25,922 bases of DNA from Hemicentrotus pulcherrimus (lineage: Eukaryota; Echinodermata; Echinoidea; Camarodonta; Strongylocentrotidae). Numbering within the stretch: the stretch's first letter is position 1; each line of letters opens with the position of its first letter. A program made the translations under genes and the position numbers. This document shows, in pieces, positions 12,746-23,336 of this stretch. The notes beneath the pieces are model-generated. The model searched no databases. It was given only the letters and a program-made list of their open reading frames with translations, and had not been told where the DNA came from. The stretch lies in the NCBI GenBank assembly GCA_003118195.1, contig BEXV01000115.1:280773-306694 (forward strand), in the 5' to 3' direction.

Positions 12746-14461
12746 CAGACAAAACAATTGTCGCCTCGTTGTGTGTGAGCGCGCCCCTCCCCTCTGTTTG
12801 TGATACAGGCTTGGGTTCAGGAGGAAACACTCCTCTTAACTGGAGGTCCCGTGTGTATTAGAGTAGCACGCTATGCACATTGATACACCACACTTCTCGC
12901 AGAGAGTAGGTGTAAAGCCGGTGTATCATTAATTTGCCTGTAATTCCATTCACAATCGGTAATCTAGAGACTAATCTTCGAGATTGGCTGCACAGCCCTT
13001 TGAATATTACAAGCAAGAGGAGAGGAAGTCTTGTCAGCACTGATTACTGCCAGTGATTCTGTTATACGTGATTTAAATCTATCAAGATAAGTTAAGAAAC
13101 AACATTATAAATAAAAACTAGCAAATTCATAATAACAAAGTCATTAATAATTGGAAAGGGCCTACGAAACAGTTGTTATTGTTTTCGTTATCTCTATCCT
13201 TTTATGTCAATCATCTTAATTCGGTGCACCGACTGTTGTTATAAAATCAACACTGCCATTACAAGTCTGACATGTTATTAGATACAACTTTCTTATTCCC
13301 CGTGCTTTGACGAGGAAAAAAATATCCGTTTTTTTAGAATCCTCATCGAAAAAGCGAACAAATCTGTCGCCATTTGAAATCTCCCTTTTTGTACCCGTTC
13401 TTTCTGTTGGTATATTCTAAGAGTAAAGATAAGTCGCTACAAACTGCTTCCCCAAAGGAATGCCTCCAAGAAGCATTACCGTTTCGAATTTCACGAGGAG
13501 GAGCAAAAGATGTTTACAAAAGCATTTCTCTCGCTAATCGGATCTTAATTGTAATTGATGACGATAATTCTTCAGCCCCGGGTTACGAACAGGTATAAAT
13601 CCTCATTTAACGTCAGCAACAGCGTGATGTTTGAAACTAGGATTGATGCAAGATTTGATAAATATCAGTTTGTCGACCATGTAAACAACAGAAATCGAAG
13701 CATCATTAGTGTTCATTAAGGGCAATTACAAGTATAAAATGCAAAGAAAATGTAAAGCAAAAGCATCTTCAGACACCTATTTATGTGATGTTATCCAACG
13801 ATGGAAAAGATACCTTTTTCTTTTCTAAGGTTAGACGTTTCTCACTTTAGGCGATGTGTTGGCTGGTTCCTAGATTTAAGTATCACTCCCGAAGCAGTAA
13901 ATGTTTTAAAGAAAACTTGTAATTTCATCACATTAATGGTTCATGAAATAAATTAGTTTGAATAATTCTTCGATTAAAAATCCATCCATCATTTATTATG
14001 GGCGTAATCCTCCATTCGCTCCCCAAAAAAAAAAATAAAAAAAAATCATTGTATTCTAAAATCCAAAAACTCCCAATCAAATTCTCATTTCAAGCCTTTG
14101 ATAATGTAGATTTGTTATTATCAAATCTTCACTTTTGTTGCTTCAAACAACAGCAATATAAACATTATACAATTTCCAAACAACTTCTTTCAGAAAAAAA
14201 ATATAAAAAATACCGTCTCACACAAAGATGAAATCATTTCTTTCGAGGCGAATGAGAGAATCTTATGAGCTTATTTTTAAACAAAAGCGGACTATTTTTT
14301 AAACTCTGCCCTTCACTTAATTATCCGCGCTGTTTTAAGATTCTAATTTAAAACCTGCCAAGAACCATTCATACTTAACTATACAAAAGGTTCATGATCA
14401 TGAAAATAAAGTGAACCTCCTTTGATACCCTCATAATCTTCTTCTGATATCTACTTTATTT
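12746..14461. other. Non-coding DNA, one weak exon-like stretch
   Basis: AT-rich sequence with no confirmed gene. A frame open from 13338 to 13591 is bounded by an acceptor-like TTTTTTTAG and a donor-like CAG/GTATAA ending in phase 0, the phase needed upstream of the exon at 18049. It contains no ATG and matches no family, so it is noted only as a candidate. A-rich runs occur near 14022-14046. Confidence 0.4.
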
Positions 14462-15066
14462 TCCTCTCTCTCTCTATCTATCTACCCATCTCTTTTTTTC
14501 TTTCCCTCTCTCTTTATCAAGATCTCAACGCCCCCTTCTCTCTTCTTTTTCTTTATCTCTCTCTCTCTCTCTCTCTTCTTCTTCTTTATTTACTCGCCTC
14601 TCCTTGCTCACTCCGCATGTCAGTTTTAATCTGCTCTCCCTTCCCAGTGATCTCCCTCCCTATCTAGAGCCGTGATAACATCTCTGCGCTCCAGTTCAAA
14701 TCAATTTTCCACCAATTACAAATTGTGTACATCATGCTCTGTATCATGGACCCTATGAAATATGAGATGTTATCTGGAAGGTCGTAAGGTTTCTGATCTA
14801 TTTGAAGCAGTCGGACTGAAATAGATGTTGTATCGATCGTCTCTTTAGCCGCGCAGACATGAAAATAAAGAATAAGCTTAAAAACTAAGGAGTCTACGGT
14901 AAGCCCTATCTCTCTATCTCTTTCCCGCACCCTCTCTCTCTCTAAGACACATCCACACACACATACGCGCGCGCGCGCACACATAAATACAAGGACACTG
15001 CCGTCCCCTCTTTCTCTTCTTTCCCCTCTATTTACTTGTATTTTCCCTCTTTCTCTCTCTACCCCT
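14462..15066. repeat. CT arrays and an alternating CA/CG tract
   Basis: Pyrimidine-rich arrays occupy about 14462-14595, 14907-14943 and 15006-15066. An alternating purine-pyrimidine tract of ACAC, CGCGCG and CACA lies at about 14953-14983 and could adopt Z-DNA. The minus-strand open frame of 141 codons across this region is Arg/Glu/Val/Cys-rich because of the repeats and is not a gene. Confidence 0.85.
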
Positions 15067-15479
15067 CTCTTCACTTTAGTTATCCACATCTTTTACCACG
15101 TACATGCAAATCTTTTAAAAGAAAGCGAGGAAACTGAAGATGTGATTTAGACTTGACATTTCCTTATAAAAAACTATACCAACAAAATTAATCGCCCACA
15201 AACATTTTTATTATTAACAGGCAGCATCGAAATAATAATAGTAATACAAATTTCACATATTCAAAATGGTGTTAGGGCCTTGACATCATCAGCGACTACA
15301 GTCCGTTGAAGATTTGGTCACGGTAAGAAGGAGACTATATCCTGTCTGCCCTCTGCACAGACCGACACTTGTTTTACGATGACTGAAATACGAGGCTCAA
15401 AATTCCACTGAAATCAAACGAATTTGCGTTTCCTGGACAAGATAGAATTTCTCTCCTTCACCCAGTTTTCAAGCATAAC

Positions 15480-15640
15480 GAGCGGGGCGGGTTACTTCAT
15501 CGTTCGTGGTCTCGATCACTAGATCATCCCTTATACCCCGGGGTCAGTAACGGTAGAGATGGGCTTGCCCGTGGCGACTCCACTTTATACGACGTCGACG
15601 TTTAATAGTCTATCTGCAGTTCGTCTTGAGTGACAGTCGT
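15480..15640 (+). promoter_or_regulatory. Weak promoter candidate upstream of the neuropeptide exons
   Basis: This stretch is richer in CpG than its surroundings. It contains an Sp1-like GGGGCGGG at about 15483-15490, a TTTATA at about 15584-15589 and an overlapping ACGACGTCGACGT motif. It lies about 2.4 kb before the first recognised coding exon and is in the correct orientation. No signal-peptide exon could be found between it and 18049, which weakens the idea. Confidence 0.15.
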
Positions 15641-16405
15641 TTGTCTCCAGTCGTTTTAATCCCAGATGCAGTGATTTAGGACCGACCATCCTGACATTGA
15701 TTTATCTTCTTCATATAAATCATTTTGAACGCACGATATTTGCAAATTAACGAATTGTTACAGATAAATGTTGACATATTAGTCAAAGTATAAACTAAGT
15801 GTAATAACGATGATACAGGTATAATCAAGAGCCGATATACTACGAAAAAGTTTTTATACACTAAAGATACATAGATGACTATGATGTATCTTGGCGTATA
15901 TTCAAAGCAAGTAGAATGCTAGAAATAATTTTAAACACCGAATCTCTTCTTTAGATGGTCACTTGTCTTTGCCATAAAACTCGATAGAAATTAAATCACC
16001 ATAGGAAAAGTAACCCCTCAGCTTGAAACCAAAACTCACAATCGAATTCATCGGCGGAAAAAATCGAAATCTCCTGTTCTGTCTCCATACTAATACAAAC
16101 GCGTATAGATTTATTGATATTCAGGACGGGATAGAGTGGGGATGTGCGTGTGTGTGAGGGGGTATATGTTGATCTTTTCATTACGATAGTATAAGCATGA
16201 ACACGCGCAGGAGACATAGGATATGGTAACTAGCACTGCCATTTTAAGAATTGAGCCAAATCCCCGAGGCGCAATGATCGGTGGAAAATGTTTATTTTTT
16301 TATTACGGCAGTGTCTAAAATTGGTTAAAGTTCTGTTTATATATTTCGACCGGGAGGTAGTGTCTGTCTACTGGTCAGAAATTACAAATAATTATTTAAA
16401 GAAGA

Positions 16406-16955
16406 AGTCCACCCTGATGATGATCTGGTATTGATAAAAAGCACACCACCCCCCCCCCCAAAAAAAAGAGAGAAACAAATTGAAGACAGTTTATGTAATA
16501 TCCGAACAAAAATAGGAAAGTTATGTATTTTCGAAGTTGTCCTCAGTGAACCCCAAATTGGCAAAACTGTCTCGTATCTTTCAAGGTCTTCACTAATCTG
16601 CTCTGAACTAACAATTTCATAAACTTTCAATTTCTTAGTTATTGATGACGAAATAGATTCGATTGGTACAGGGGTAACTAATATATATTTGCAATAATGA
16701 AATTGAGTGTGTATGTATAATTGACAATAATGTCTTTTAATGAGGGAAATAGAAACTTCTGATTGTTTTAAAGTACAGAACAAATGAGAGGGGCCTCACA
16801 AGATAAATCACAGAGTTGTTCATTTGTGTTTGTTTGATCGTAGCACCAAAAATTCATAACTTTCTTATTTCCTATATTTAATAGGAAATTGTTCAAAATT
16901 TCATGATTTCATGAGTGTGATTTTATTTAAGTCAACTTGATATCAGGGTGGAATT
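16406..16955. mobile_element. Divergent inverted-repeat element (MITE-like), about 550 bp
   Basis: The ends are inverted copies: AGTCCACCCTGAT at 16406-16418 and ATCAGGGTGGAATT at 16942-16955. A second, deeper pair sits at about 16509-16533 (ATAGGAAAGTTATGTATTTT) and 16846-16870 (AAAATTCATAACTTTCTTAT), also inverted and about equally placed from each end. The element therefore has long, eroded inverted arms with an unpaired centre, the form of a non-autonomous DNA transposon. An 11-C plus 8-A run lies at 16449-16467 in the left arm. No transposase frame is present and I see no clear target-site duplication. The open frames crossing it on either strand are not genes. Confidence 0.65.
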
Positions 16956-18048
16956 TCCCTTGCCTATGTTTGTTTATTTATCAACTTGTTTTTTTAAACA
17001 AATATTTGGCATGTGATTTTATTGTAGAATGCTGGAAACGTTTCAGCAGTATTATCTTTAATAACTTATAATAATTTATCAAATTATATTGTTCGTTTCT
17101 TTTCTTTGTTTTTGTTTATTTGATAGTTGCATTACTTTACAAAAAGCGATTTGATATTTGGCTCTTTAAATAATTCCTAGGGCCCGATCTTATGGATTCG
17201 AGACGACAAGCTTTCCACCATTCCCAAGCTATTGACCATTTAAAAAAAGTTGAGTTGTGTCTAAAATTCCAGGGCCTCACGATTAGCATCAATATAGCCT
17301 ACAAACTATCAAAATTACCTCTTGTCTGTCAAGCTGATTTTTAAAATCTTTCAGCTCCCGTTTGGCATGCCTGATTTTCATCCAACACTATGGGAAATAT
17401 CGGTGTTAGTAAAATCCATAAATTTCACTTACCGACGTGCAAATGGCTATGTTATGACCGTTTGCACGCGAGAACGTCGTTGAGTTTGATAAGAGTATAA
17501 CGTATACAGACATAACGCATCTAAATTATGAGTAATCTTCCCATTAAAGAACCTCAACCGAGGCTTAATTGCCAAAAGGAAATAATTTGAAGGATAATCG
17601 CCAGACGGTGTGACTTCAATTTTACTCATCATTGCAGTTATCTATTGCCCTCGTATTGCTCTCACATTAAATCACTTGATTTTTCTCTGTCTTACGCTCT
17701 GTCATTATGCCCTATCTCTCTACCTCAGTCTTTCTTGGACCCACAATCTCTAAATCACTCTCTATTTTTACCCTCTCTATCTCGTTATATATATGATCAC
17801 TGATTATTGCGTTTATCTTTTAAATTTAGACTTTTTTCAGGATTTGTTTTTGCTCAAGTATTGGTTCATCAATTTTTGAAAACGGATCAAATGCTTCGAC
17901 AGAATAACTCCATTCTCTACAGACCATTAAAACATTTGGTACACTACTCATGAATAATATTAAGAAATTACTCTTCTTGTCTTTATATTCCTTTAAGTTT
18001 ATAAACGAAATGTAAGTCATTTTGATTTTACTTCCTCTATATTTACAG
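16956..18048 (+). other. Probable intron sequence before the first recognised exon
   Basis: The sequence ends in a pyrimidine-rich stretch and TTTACAG at 18042-18048, a good 3' splice site. Nothing else is recognised apart from a weak CT-rich patch near 17680-17790. I looked for ATG-led signal-peptide exons ending in phase 0 at a GT donor between 15600 and 18000 and found none. Confidence 0.5.
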
Positions 18049-18403
18049 GATCTCGAAAAAGAAGAAGACAGTCTTATCAACGCTCTGGAGAAAGTCCTAG
18101 CCGATGAAGAAATGATCGACAAAGCAGAGAACGATTCCGACGACGAAACAGGAATAACAGATCGAGAACTGTCTCTGATGCTTTCCATGTTGCGTGATGA
18201 CGTTAGCCCCAGCCGACTCCGAGGGTATTTTGGCGGTAAATGGAGACCAGCGTACTACCCCTCCGAGTCGTTGCATGTAGGTCCTTTGGAACCTCTTGCT
18301 ACGGGATTTTTACCAAGTCGCTACTCGGGCCAGAAAAAGAGGTTCTTGACGGGCGCTTTGGAGCCGCTTGGCAGCGGATTCATCAAGAAAGGCTTTAATA
18401 CAG
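18049..18403 (+). CDS. PP/OK (SMP-type) neuropeptide precursor, first recognised exon
   Basis: This internal exon encodes 118 residues plus the first base of a split Gly codon. The 5' border is TTTACAG/GATCTC in phase 0; the 3' border is ACAG/GTATGG in phase 1. Residues 1-51 form an acidic spacer rich in D and E, probably helical. Residues 59-95 hold a longer non-canonical peptide with a divergent GPLEPLATGF core. A KKR site at 96-98 releases the first regular copy, FLTGALEPLGSGFI, followed by KK and the start of the next copy, GFNT. The core aligns with starfish myorelaxant peptide (GAYDPLSAGF), placing the protein in the pedal peptide/orcokinin family, secreted peptides that act on G-protein-coupled receptors and relax muscle in starfish. 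The start codon and signal peptide lie in an upstream exon I could not locate. The frame stays open about 27 bases into the intron upstream, but there it starts at TTG and runs through the polypyrimidine tract, so it is not a true start. Confidence 0.88.
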
Positions 18404-19409
18404 GTATGGCCGAGGTCTGATTAACTCCTTGTAAATCCTCACTCTAATCAAATTCCGAGCTTCAAATTTCCATTCTACACCTGCACACTGTACTTTATTA
18501 TAATCCTACATCAAACCTAATCGCTATACTAGACCATATCCTCAGTTGAATAATGTCACTGAAGCAACTGGCGGATCACTGATAGCTCATTCACACGGCC
18601 AAACACACTCCATCCCGAGTCCAAACCGACTAATTCCTTCCCATTCGGAGTATCAATTGTATTACCCATGTTGTCGGTATGGAGTCGGTCTCGTCTGTGG
18701 AACTGAGGAGCCATAATGTGTTAGTCGGAGCATGGACCTAAACTATGTAGTAGGTCCATAGTCTGAGCTAGGCTTCATCTCCTATACTAGTACGCTTATG
18801 TAAAACTACCTTATCAAAACTATCAATAAAAATGCGAGATAGGCCAGATAGATTCATCATATCAGATTTACGATGAATCTAGGAGTGAGTTTTATAAAAT
18901 ATTTAGAATGCAAATTATTACAGGCAGGGGAGGGGGGAATGCTATGAAACAAGGAACGAGTATAACTTTGAATAAGAACGTTTTAGGCTGCCACAAACAC
19001 AACGCCCAAGACGACTATTTCTGGTTAATCAGCTTCATCATACGACATGAACACTTACTTATGGTTAGGTATACAAGAACAACTCTTTCTCTTTTACAAG
19101 GTCCTACATACCACGAATACGTCTAACCCTGCATTACCAGCCTTAAACAGTTAAGGTGGCCACCCCTGTATACACGATACACTGACAACCTCCACCAACT
19201 ATCATCCAATGAAATCCCGGACAATGAATATCCTTCTAACTACCGCTGCATGGCCCATGAACCCGCGGACAACATCCACCAGAATGATTGATTCTTGATT
19301 ACCAGCCTATTGAATATTCTGGACGGTGACCAATTGGGGTAATCTTGTTCAGGGTACAACATAACTTGATAATTAATCAAACATTTTGTTCTTTCTTCAA
19401 ATATATTAG
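18404..19409 (+). other. Phase-1 intron of the neuropeptide gene
   Basis: 1006 bp, starting GTATGG and ending ATATATTAG. Removal joins G at 18403 to GT at 19410-19411, making a Gly codon and restoring an unbroken peptide, GFNTGAMEPLGSGFM, so the junction is well supported. Retention would add GMAEV and a stop. The intron holds a small perfect inverted repeat, TGGACCTA at 18733-18740 and TAGGTCCA at 18751-18758, and no recognised gene. Confidence 0.88.
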
Positions 19410-20095
19410 GTGCCATGGAACCACTTGGCTCAGGGTTCATGAAGAAGGGATTCAACAGTGGGGCCATGGAACCACTCGGAGCAGGATTCTTCAAGAAGGG
19501 ATTTAACACTGGGGCCATGGAACCACTCGGAGCAGGATTCTTCAAGAAGGGATTCAACAGTGGGGCCATGGAACCACTCGGAGCAGGATTCTTTAAGAAG
19601 GGATTCAACAGTGGGGCCATGGAACCACTAGGAGCAGGATTCTTTAAGAAGGGATTCAACAGTGGGGCCATGGAACCACTCGGAGCAGGTTTCTTCAAGA
19701 AGGGGTTCAACAGTGGTGCAATGGAACCACTCGGATCAGGGTTCATAAAGAAAGGATTCAATAATGGTGCCATGGAACCTCTAGGATCAGGATTCATCAA
19801 GAAAGGTTTCAACAATGGTGCCATGGAACCTCTAGGATCAGGATTCATCAAAAAAGGCTTCAACAGTGGAGCCATGGAGCCACTCGGAGCAGGATTCTTC
19901 AAGAAGGGGTTCCACGCGGGTGCAATGGAACCACTCTCTTCTGGATTTATGGACGGCAAACGCGGTTTCTACAACGGTGCAATGGAGCCTTTAAGTTCAG
20001 GTTTCCACCAGGGAAAGAGAGGGTTTCACGAAGGTGAAATGGACAAAGACAATGGTGCTATGGAGCCGCTCAAATCAGGCTTTCTAAAAGACTAG
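19410..20095 (+). CDS. PP/OK (SMP-type) neuropeptide precursor, last coding exon
   Basis: This exon supplies the rest of the precursor and ends in TAG at 20093-20095. After finishing GFNTGAMEPLGSGFM it encodes twelve more copies. Eight of the nine 17-residue units end in GAGFF or GSGFI before KK in a nearly regular pattern: five GFNSGAMEPLGAGFF, one GFNT variant, one GFNS and two GFNN copies ending GSGFI. Then come GFHAGAMEPLSSGFMD-G-KR, GFYNGAMEPLSSGFHQ-G-KR, and a final unit, GFHEGEMDKDNGAMEPLKSGFLKD, that ends the protein. Prohormone convertase cleavage at dibasic sites and basic-residue trimming would release them. The two Gly-Lys-Arg copies predict C-terminal amides, whereas KK-flanked copies would have free acids. 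No transmembrane segment is seen. The 239-codon minus-strand frame over this exon (19240-19959) is a shadow caused by codon bias in the repeats. Confidence 0.93.
19448..19906 (+). repeat. 51-bp coding tandem repeat, nine units
   Basis: Nine in-frame 51-bp units start at 19448 and every 51 bases to 19856, each encoding a 15-residue peptide plus KK. Units 1, 3, 4 and 5 (19448, 19550, 19601, 19652) differ from one another by only one to three bases, mostly silent. Units 7 and 8 (GFNN type, 19754 and 19805) form a second similar pair. This pattern indicates recent unit duplication or gene conversion. The 57-bp units that follow (19907 and 19964) are more diverged. Confidence 0.95.
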
Positions 20096-20710
20096 ATTTC
20101 ACCTTCCAGTCTATTCTGGACTTCTTGCTTTCGTTCGGTCCCGACTTCAAAGGTATATTTAGAATATCAACAGCCATCCCGGTACTTCATCTTTCTTGGG
20201 AATCACAACATATTAGTTTTTTATGCTGGTTTACTAACTCTATTCTTGTTTACGATGTATAGCTCTTGAAATATTTTAACCTTGATGACTAACATTAATT
20301 TCGATTTAAATTTGAAAGAGATTTATTTTACTATAACTCTTTACACTGTATATTATCACCTTTCTGCTTCCATCTGTAGATCAGACACGTACTCAAGACC
20401 CATCAATCTTAACCTCAATGAGGTTGTGACCGATGAATTATTGTTCTTTTGACGAAGATGGAGATGAATGTCCACACAAGTTCATTCGCACGCATATATA
20501 TGTTGCATTGACCTTTTATCACCAGTTATATATTTTCCCGTTCTTCACTAAAACGTTTAATCTTTGGATTTTTCACACTGGTGTTCTGTTGCAACGCTCC
20601 ACTTTCCTTTTGTGGTAATGAGCTTAGCGCGTCCAATATTGCTATAAGACGTCAGAATTTTATTTTGGCATTAACGTTGGTCTAAATAAAGCTCCACTGA
20701 AGAACAGATA
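20096..20710 (+). other. Probable 3' UTR of the neuropeptide gene
   Basis: The AT-rich region after the TAG contains no further exon signal that I can support. The end is placed about 20 bases past the first AATAAA and is approximate. Confidence 0.5.
20685..20690 (+). promoter_or_regulatory. Polyadenylation signal AATAAA
   Basis: This is the first canonical AATAAA downstream of the stop codon, about 590 bases on. Its use is inferred from position only. Confidence 0.5.
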
Positions 20711-22768
20711 AAATGAAATGTAGCCAGAGGAGGAGAAAACATAACGTTCATTAAATTCATTATATTTGTTGCTTTGCTATAAGTATTCTCGTGAAAACAT
20801 TCCAGAAATGCATGCAGATTATTGAGGATGTGAACTAGTCGTGCTGGCATTGTCATTAATGAACTTCTATTTTTGTTTTGGTTTCATGTTTGCAAAGGAT
20901 TAAGTTTGTGTCTGCGAGTTCGTAGAAATTTTGTTCGAAAAATTGTCACCATCTGATTATCAAAACATACTTCCTCGGATAAGCAAACGAGATTTAGCTT
21001 CATAATAATGAAATAAATCGTCTTACGTCGAGTCTTGTTCAAGTTTATCATTCTGATGTTGTTGATAGTGTGTAATAAAAATGGGTTATGTTTGTATGGC
21101 CTAGTCAAAAGAAGATAATGGAGGATTGTAATGGTGTATCTTTCAAAGAGTGAAAACAGTGTACGCCCCACCCCTCCCGAAAAATTGTGCGATGCATCAT
21201 ACATCAAAATATAATATTCAACATTTATAATGACAAAAAAATACTACCAATTGTGGCAACACAGCCAGGAAATCAAACGCCTAAATAATTATATTTCCCA
21301 TAATAATTAAAAAAAAATGTAAAAAATACAGAGATTCGTGTACGTTATTTACTGTTATTATGCAGAATTACCATATGGTCAAAGAGGAAAAAAATGTATT
21401 AATTTCTAGCATTTATTATCAACGATTCAAGAACATGTAAATTTTTAAATACTTCCCTTCTAAAAATAATAGCTTATTTAAATGTTAAAACGTTGTAAAT
21501 GTGTGTTTCCTTACTGGCAACTCCATCTAGCCATGTTGGCAGGAGTAAGATAAATAAGAAATGACGGTGGTTAATCCTGCTGTCATTTATGAGAGCGATT
21601 GGTTTTTACTTAAGCTTCGATGTGTTTTATTTATGATATTCGGAGAGATTCTCTTTATCTCTTTTTCTGTCTTTTCTTCTTTCCGATATCTCTACCAGCC
21701 ACCCTTCTTCAATAATACTACTTCGAAAGAGTGTTTAAAAGCGTCATGTCCATTACGCAAACTGATGAAGGCGATGAGAGTGTACATGAAAAATAATAAC
21801 TATAACTAAAATTATCTTTTTATCTATGAATCTCTCCCCTTATCTGTGTCCAAGATTCTTCTTGTCCGATTCGTGTATACTTTGTACTCATAGTAAGTTG
21901 TCCTTAGCCCGATAATTAAATTCTATCGTATACCATGTCAACAGTACTCAACTTATACAAATGAAAGAGACATTTATGATGAATTACAATCAATGCAAGG
22001 ATTGTGTGCATGACTTTTGTTTTGTGTGTGTAAAAGTTGGGATTCAGATTTTTGATTTGATTTGACACTAAATTAAAAATAGTCATTAGTAGCATGCCGA
22101 CAGAATGGTTTATATGTGTCAAAGTGATGGACAAAAATACTTACTAACGTTAATAATATTGAGTATTACTACACCAATTGTACCACACACCAATTCAAGC
22201 TAATATAGTCTTTAATTAATATTAAAAAAGTCGTCTAGTAGCATGTTCATCTGGTAATGTTTCCATGTTTAGCTTTAAAAAAGGTCAGCGATTTTTAGAC
22301 ACAGAAATCACAAACGTATTCTTTTTTTCAGTTTGTTATTTTCGCCATGCAGCTTCATCCCATAAGATGGACAAAGGTGTGTTTTTCAAAGCAGATAATA
22401 ATACCTGTCTGACGATTCATAAAAAGTGATGCTTTGAGCATGCCGACTGTATTCTGTATCATACGTAATGTGAATTATATCTATCAATAAATTTAAATCA
22501 AAAGAATACTTCTTACAACCGATCGAGCCTCTACTTGGGTCTTAATTATTGTTGTTAAAGCATTAATTATTAGATTTCAAAACACTTTGCTAGTATTTAG
22601 AGAGTACTCACATCAAATCAATTTTCTACGACTCAAATTCATACGATGCACGAACTGTAGTTTGATTCGGATTTCACTTTTTTTCGGTAATTCTCAAAAA
22701 TAATTTAACTCCTTTTGAACACGCTTAGAAAGTACAAGGAATAGAATCACCAATATGAATTAGAAATG
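20711..22768. other. Non-coding DNA, nothing recognised
   Basis: About 2 kb of AT-rich sequence with only short, family-less open frames on both strands. Confidence 0.5.
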
Positions 22769-22985
22769 GAAATAAAATGAGAACAGAGTGACAAAGACAG
22801 AAGAAGAGGGGCGAAGAGGTAGAGTAGAGAGCAAAGGAATAGGGAAGGAAGGCAGCTGAACTGAGTGAGAAAGAGAGATAAACGAGAGAGCGGATGATAG
22901 AGAGCAAATGAGAGGCAGAAAGGTGTGAGTGAATAGGGATGGTGTTTGGAGGATGTAAGCAAAAGGGAACAAGAGACAAGGCGTG
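22769..22985. repeat. Purine-rich (GA-rich) tract
   Basis: The + strand is dominated by A and G with scattered AGAG and GAGA motifs, a decayed GA microsatellite. Three overlapping minus-strand open frames rich in Ser, Leu and Phe are produced by this composition. Confidence 0.75.
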
Positions 22986-23336
22986 AACAAGGTTTACACG
23001 ATGAAGATGTTTTTGAAGAAAAGTTTGAGCTCTGATCAAGGTGAATTAAATCAGTCAGGGACAATGCAACAGAATTAATGTCCCCTTAAAGTATAGCTCT
23101 CCAAATGCCTTCATATTCGAAAAACGACAAGAAATAGCTGAGATGTTTGGGCCAAACTGTCATACCACATGTTATATAGTCCCATATACACATTATCAGT
23201 GTGCAGTTCATGCAATGTTCAGCACAATTTGGTCCATTTCTTTAATTTTTTAGATTCCAATAGAATACCGAAGCTGTGACATCATAAAAATCTTTTTTTA
23301 GAATGTCTAAATTTGAACTTTATTTGCCGAAATTCC

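Noticed and set aside
14664..15089. Minus-strand frame of 141 codons
   Set aside because: Composition is dictated by CT and CA/CG repeats; no domain or signal is visible.
16290..16421. ATG-led hydrophobic frame MFIFLLR with a GAG/GTAGTG donor-like site
   Set aside because: It is phase-compatible but rich in Lys and Arg through the hydrophobic stretch and lacks a plausible signal cleavage region.
16382..16783. Minus-strand frame of 133 codons
   Set aside because: It lies within the MITE-like element, includes a poly-Gly run from the C tract, and resembles no known protein.
18022..18420. Single-exon reading of 132 codons
   Set aside because: It starts at TTG within the polypyrimidine tract and ends by reading through the GTATGG donor; the spliced model explains both ends better.
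19240..19959. Long minus-strand open frame of 239 codons with repeated GSMAPLLNPF-like units
   Set aside because: It is the antisense of the neuropeptide repeat exon. Its repeats mirror the 51-bp units, and it runs past the splice acceptor into intron sequence.
22725..23064. Three overlapping minus-strand frames rich in Ser and Leu
   Set aside because: They come from the purine-rich tract on the + strand.
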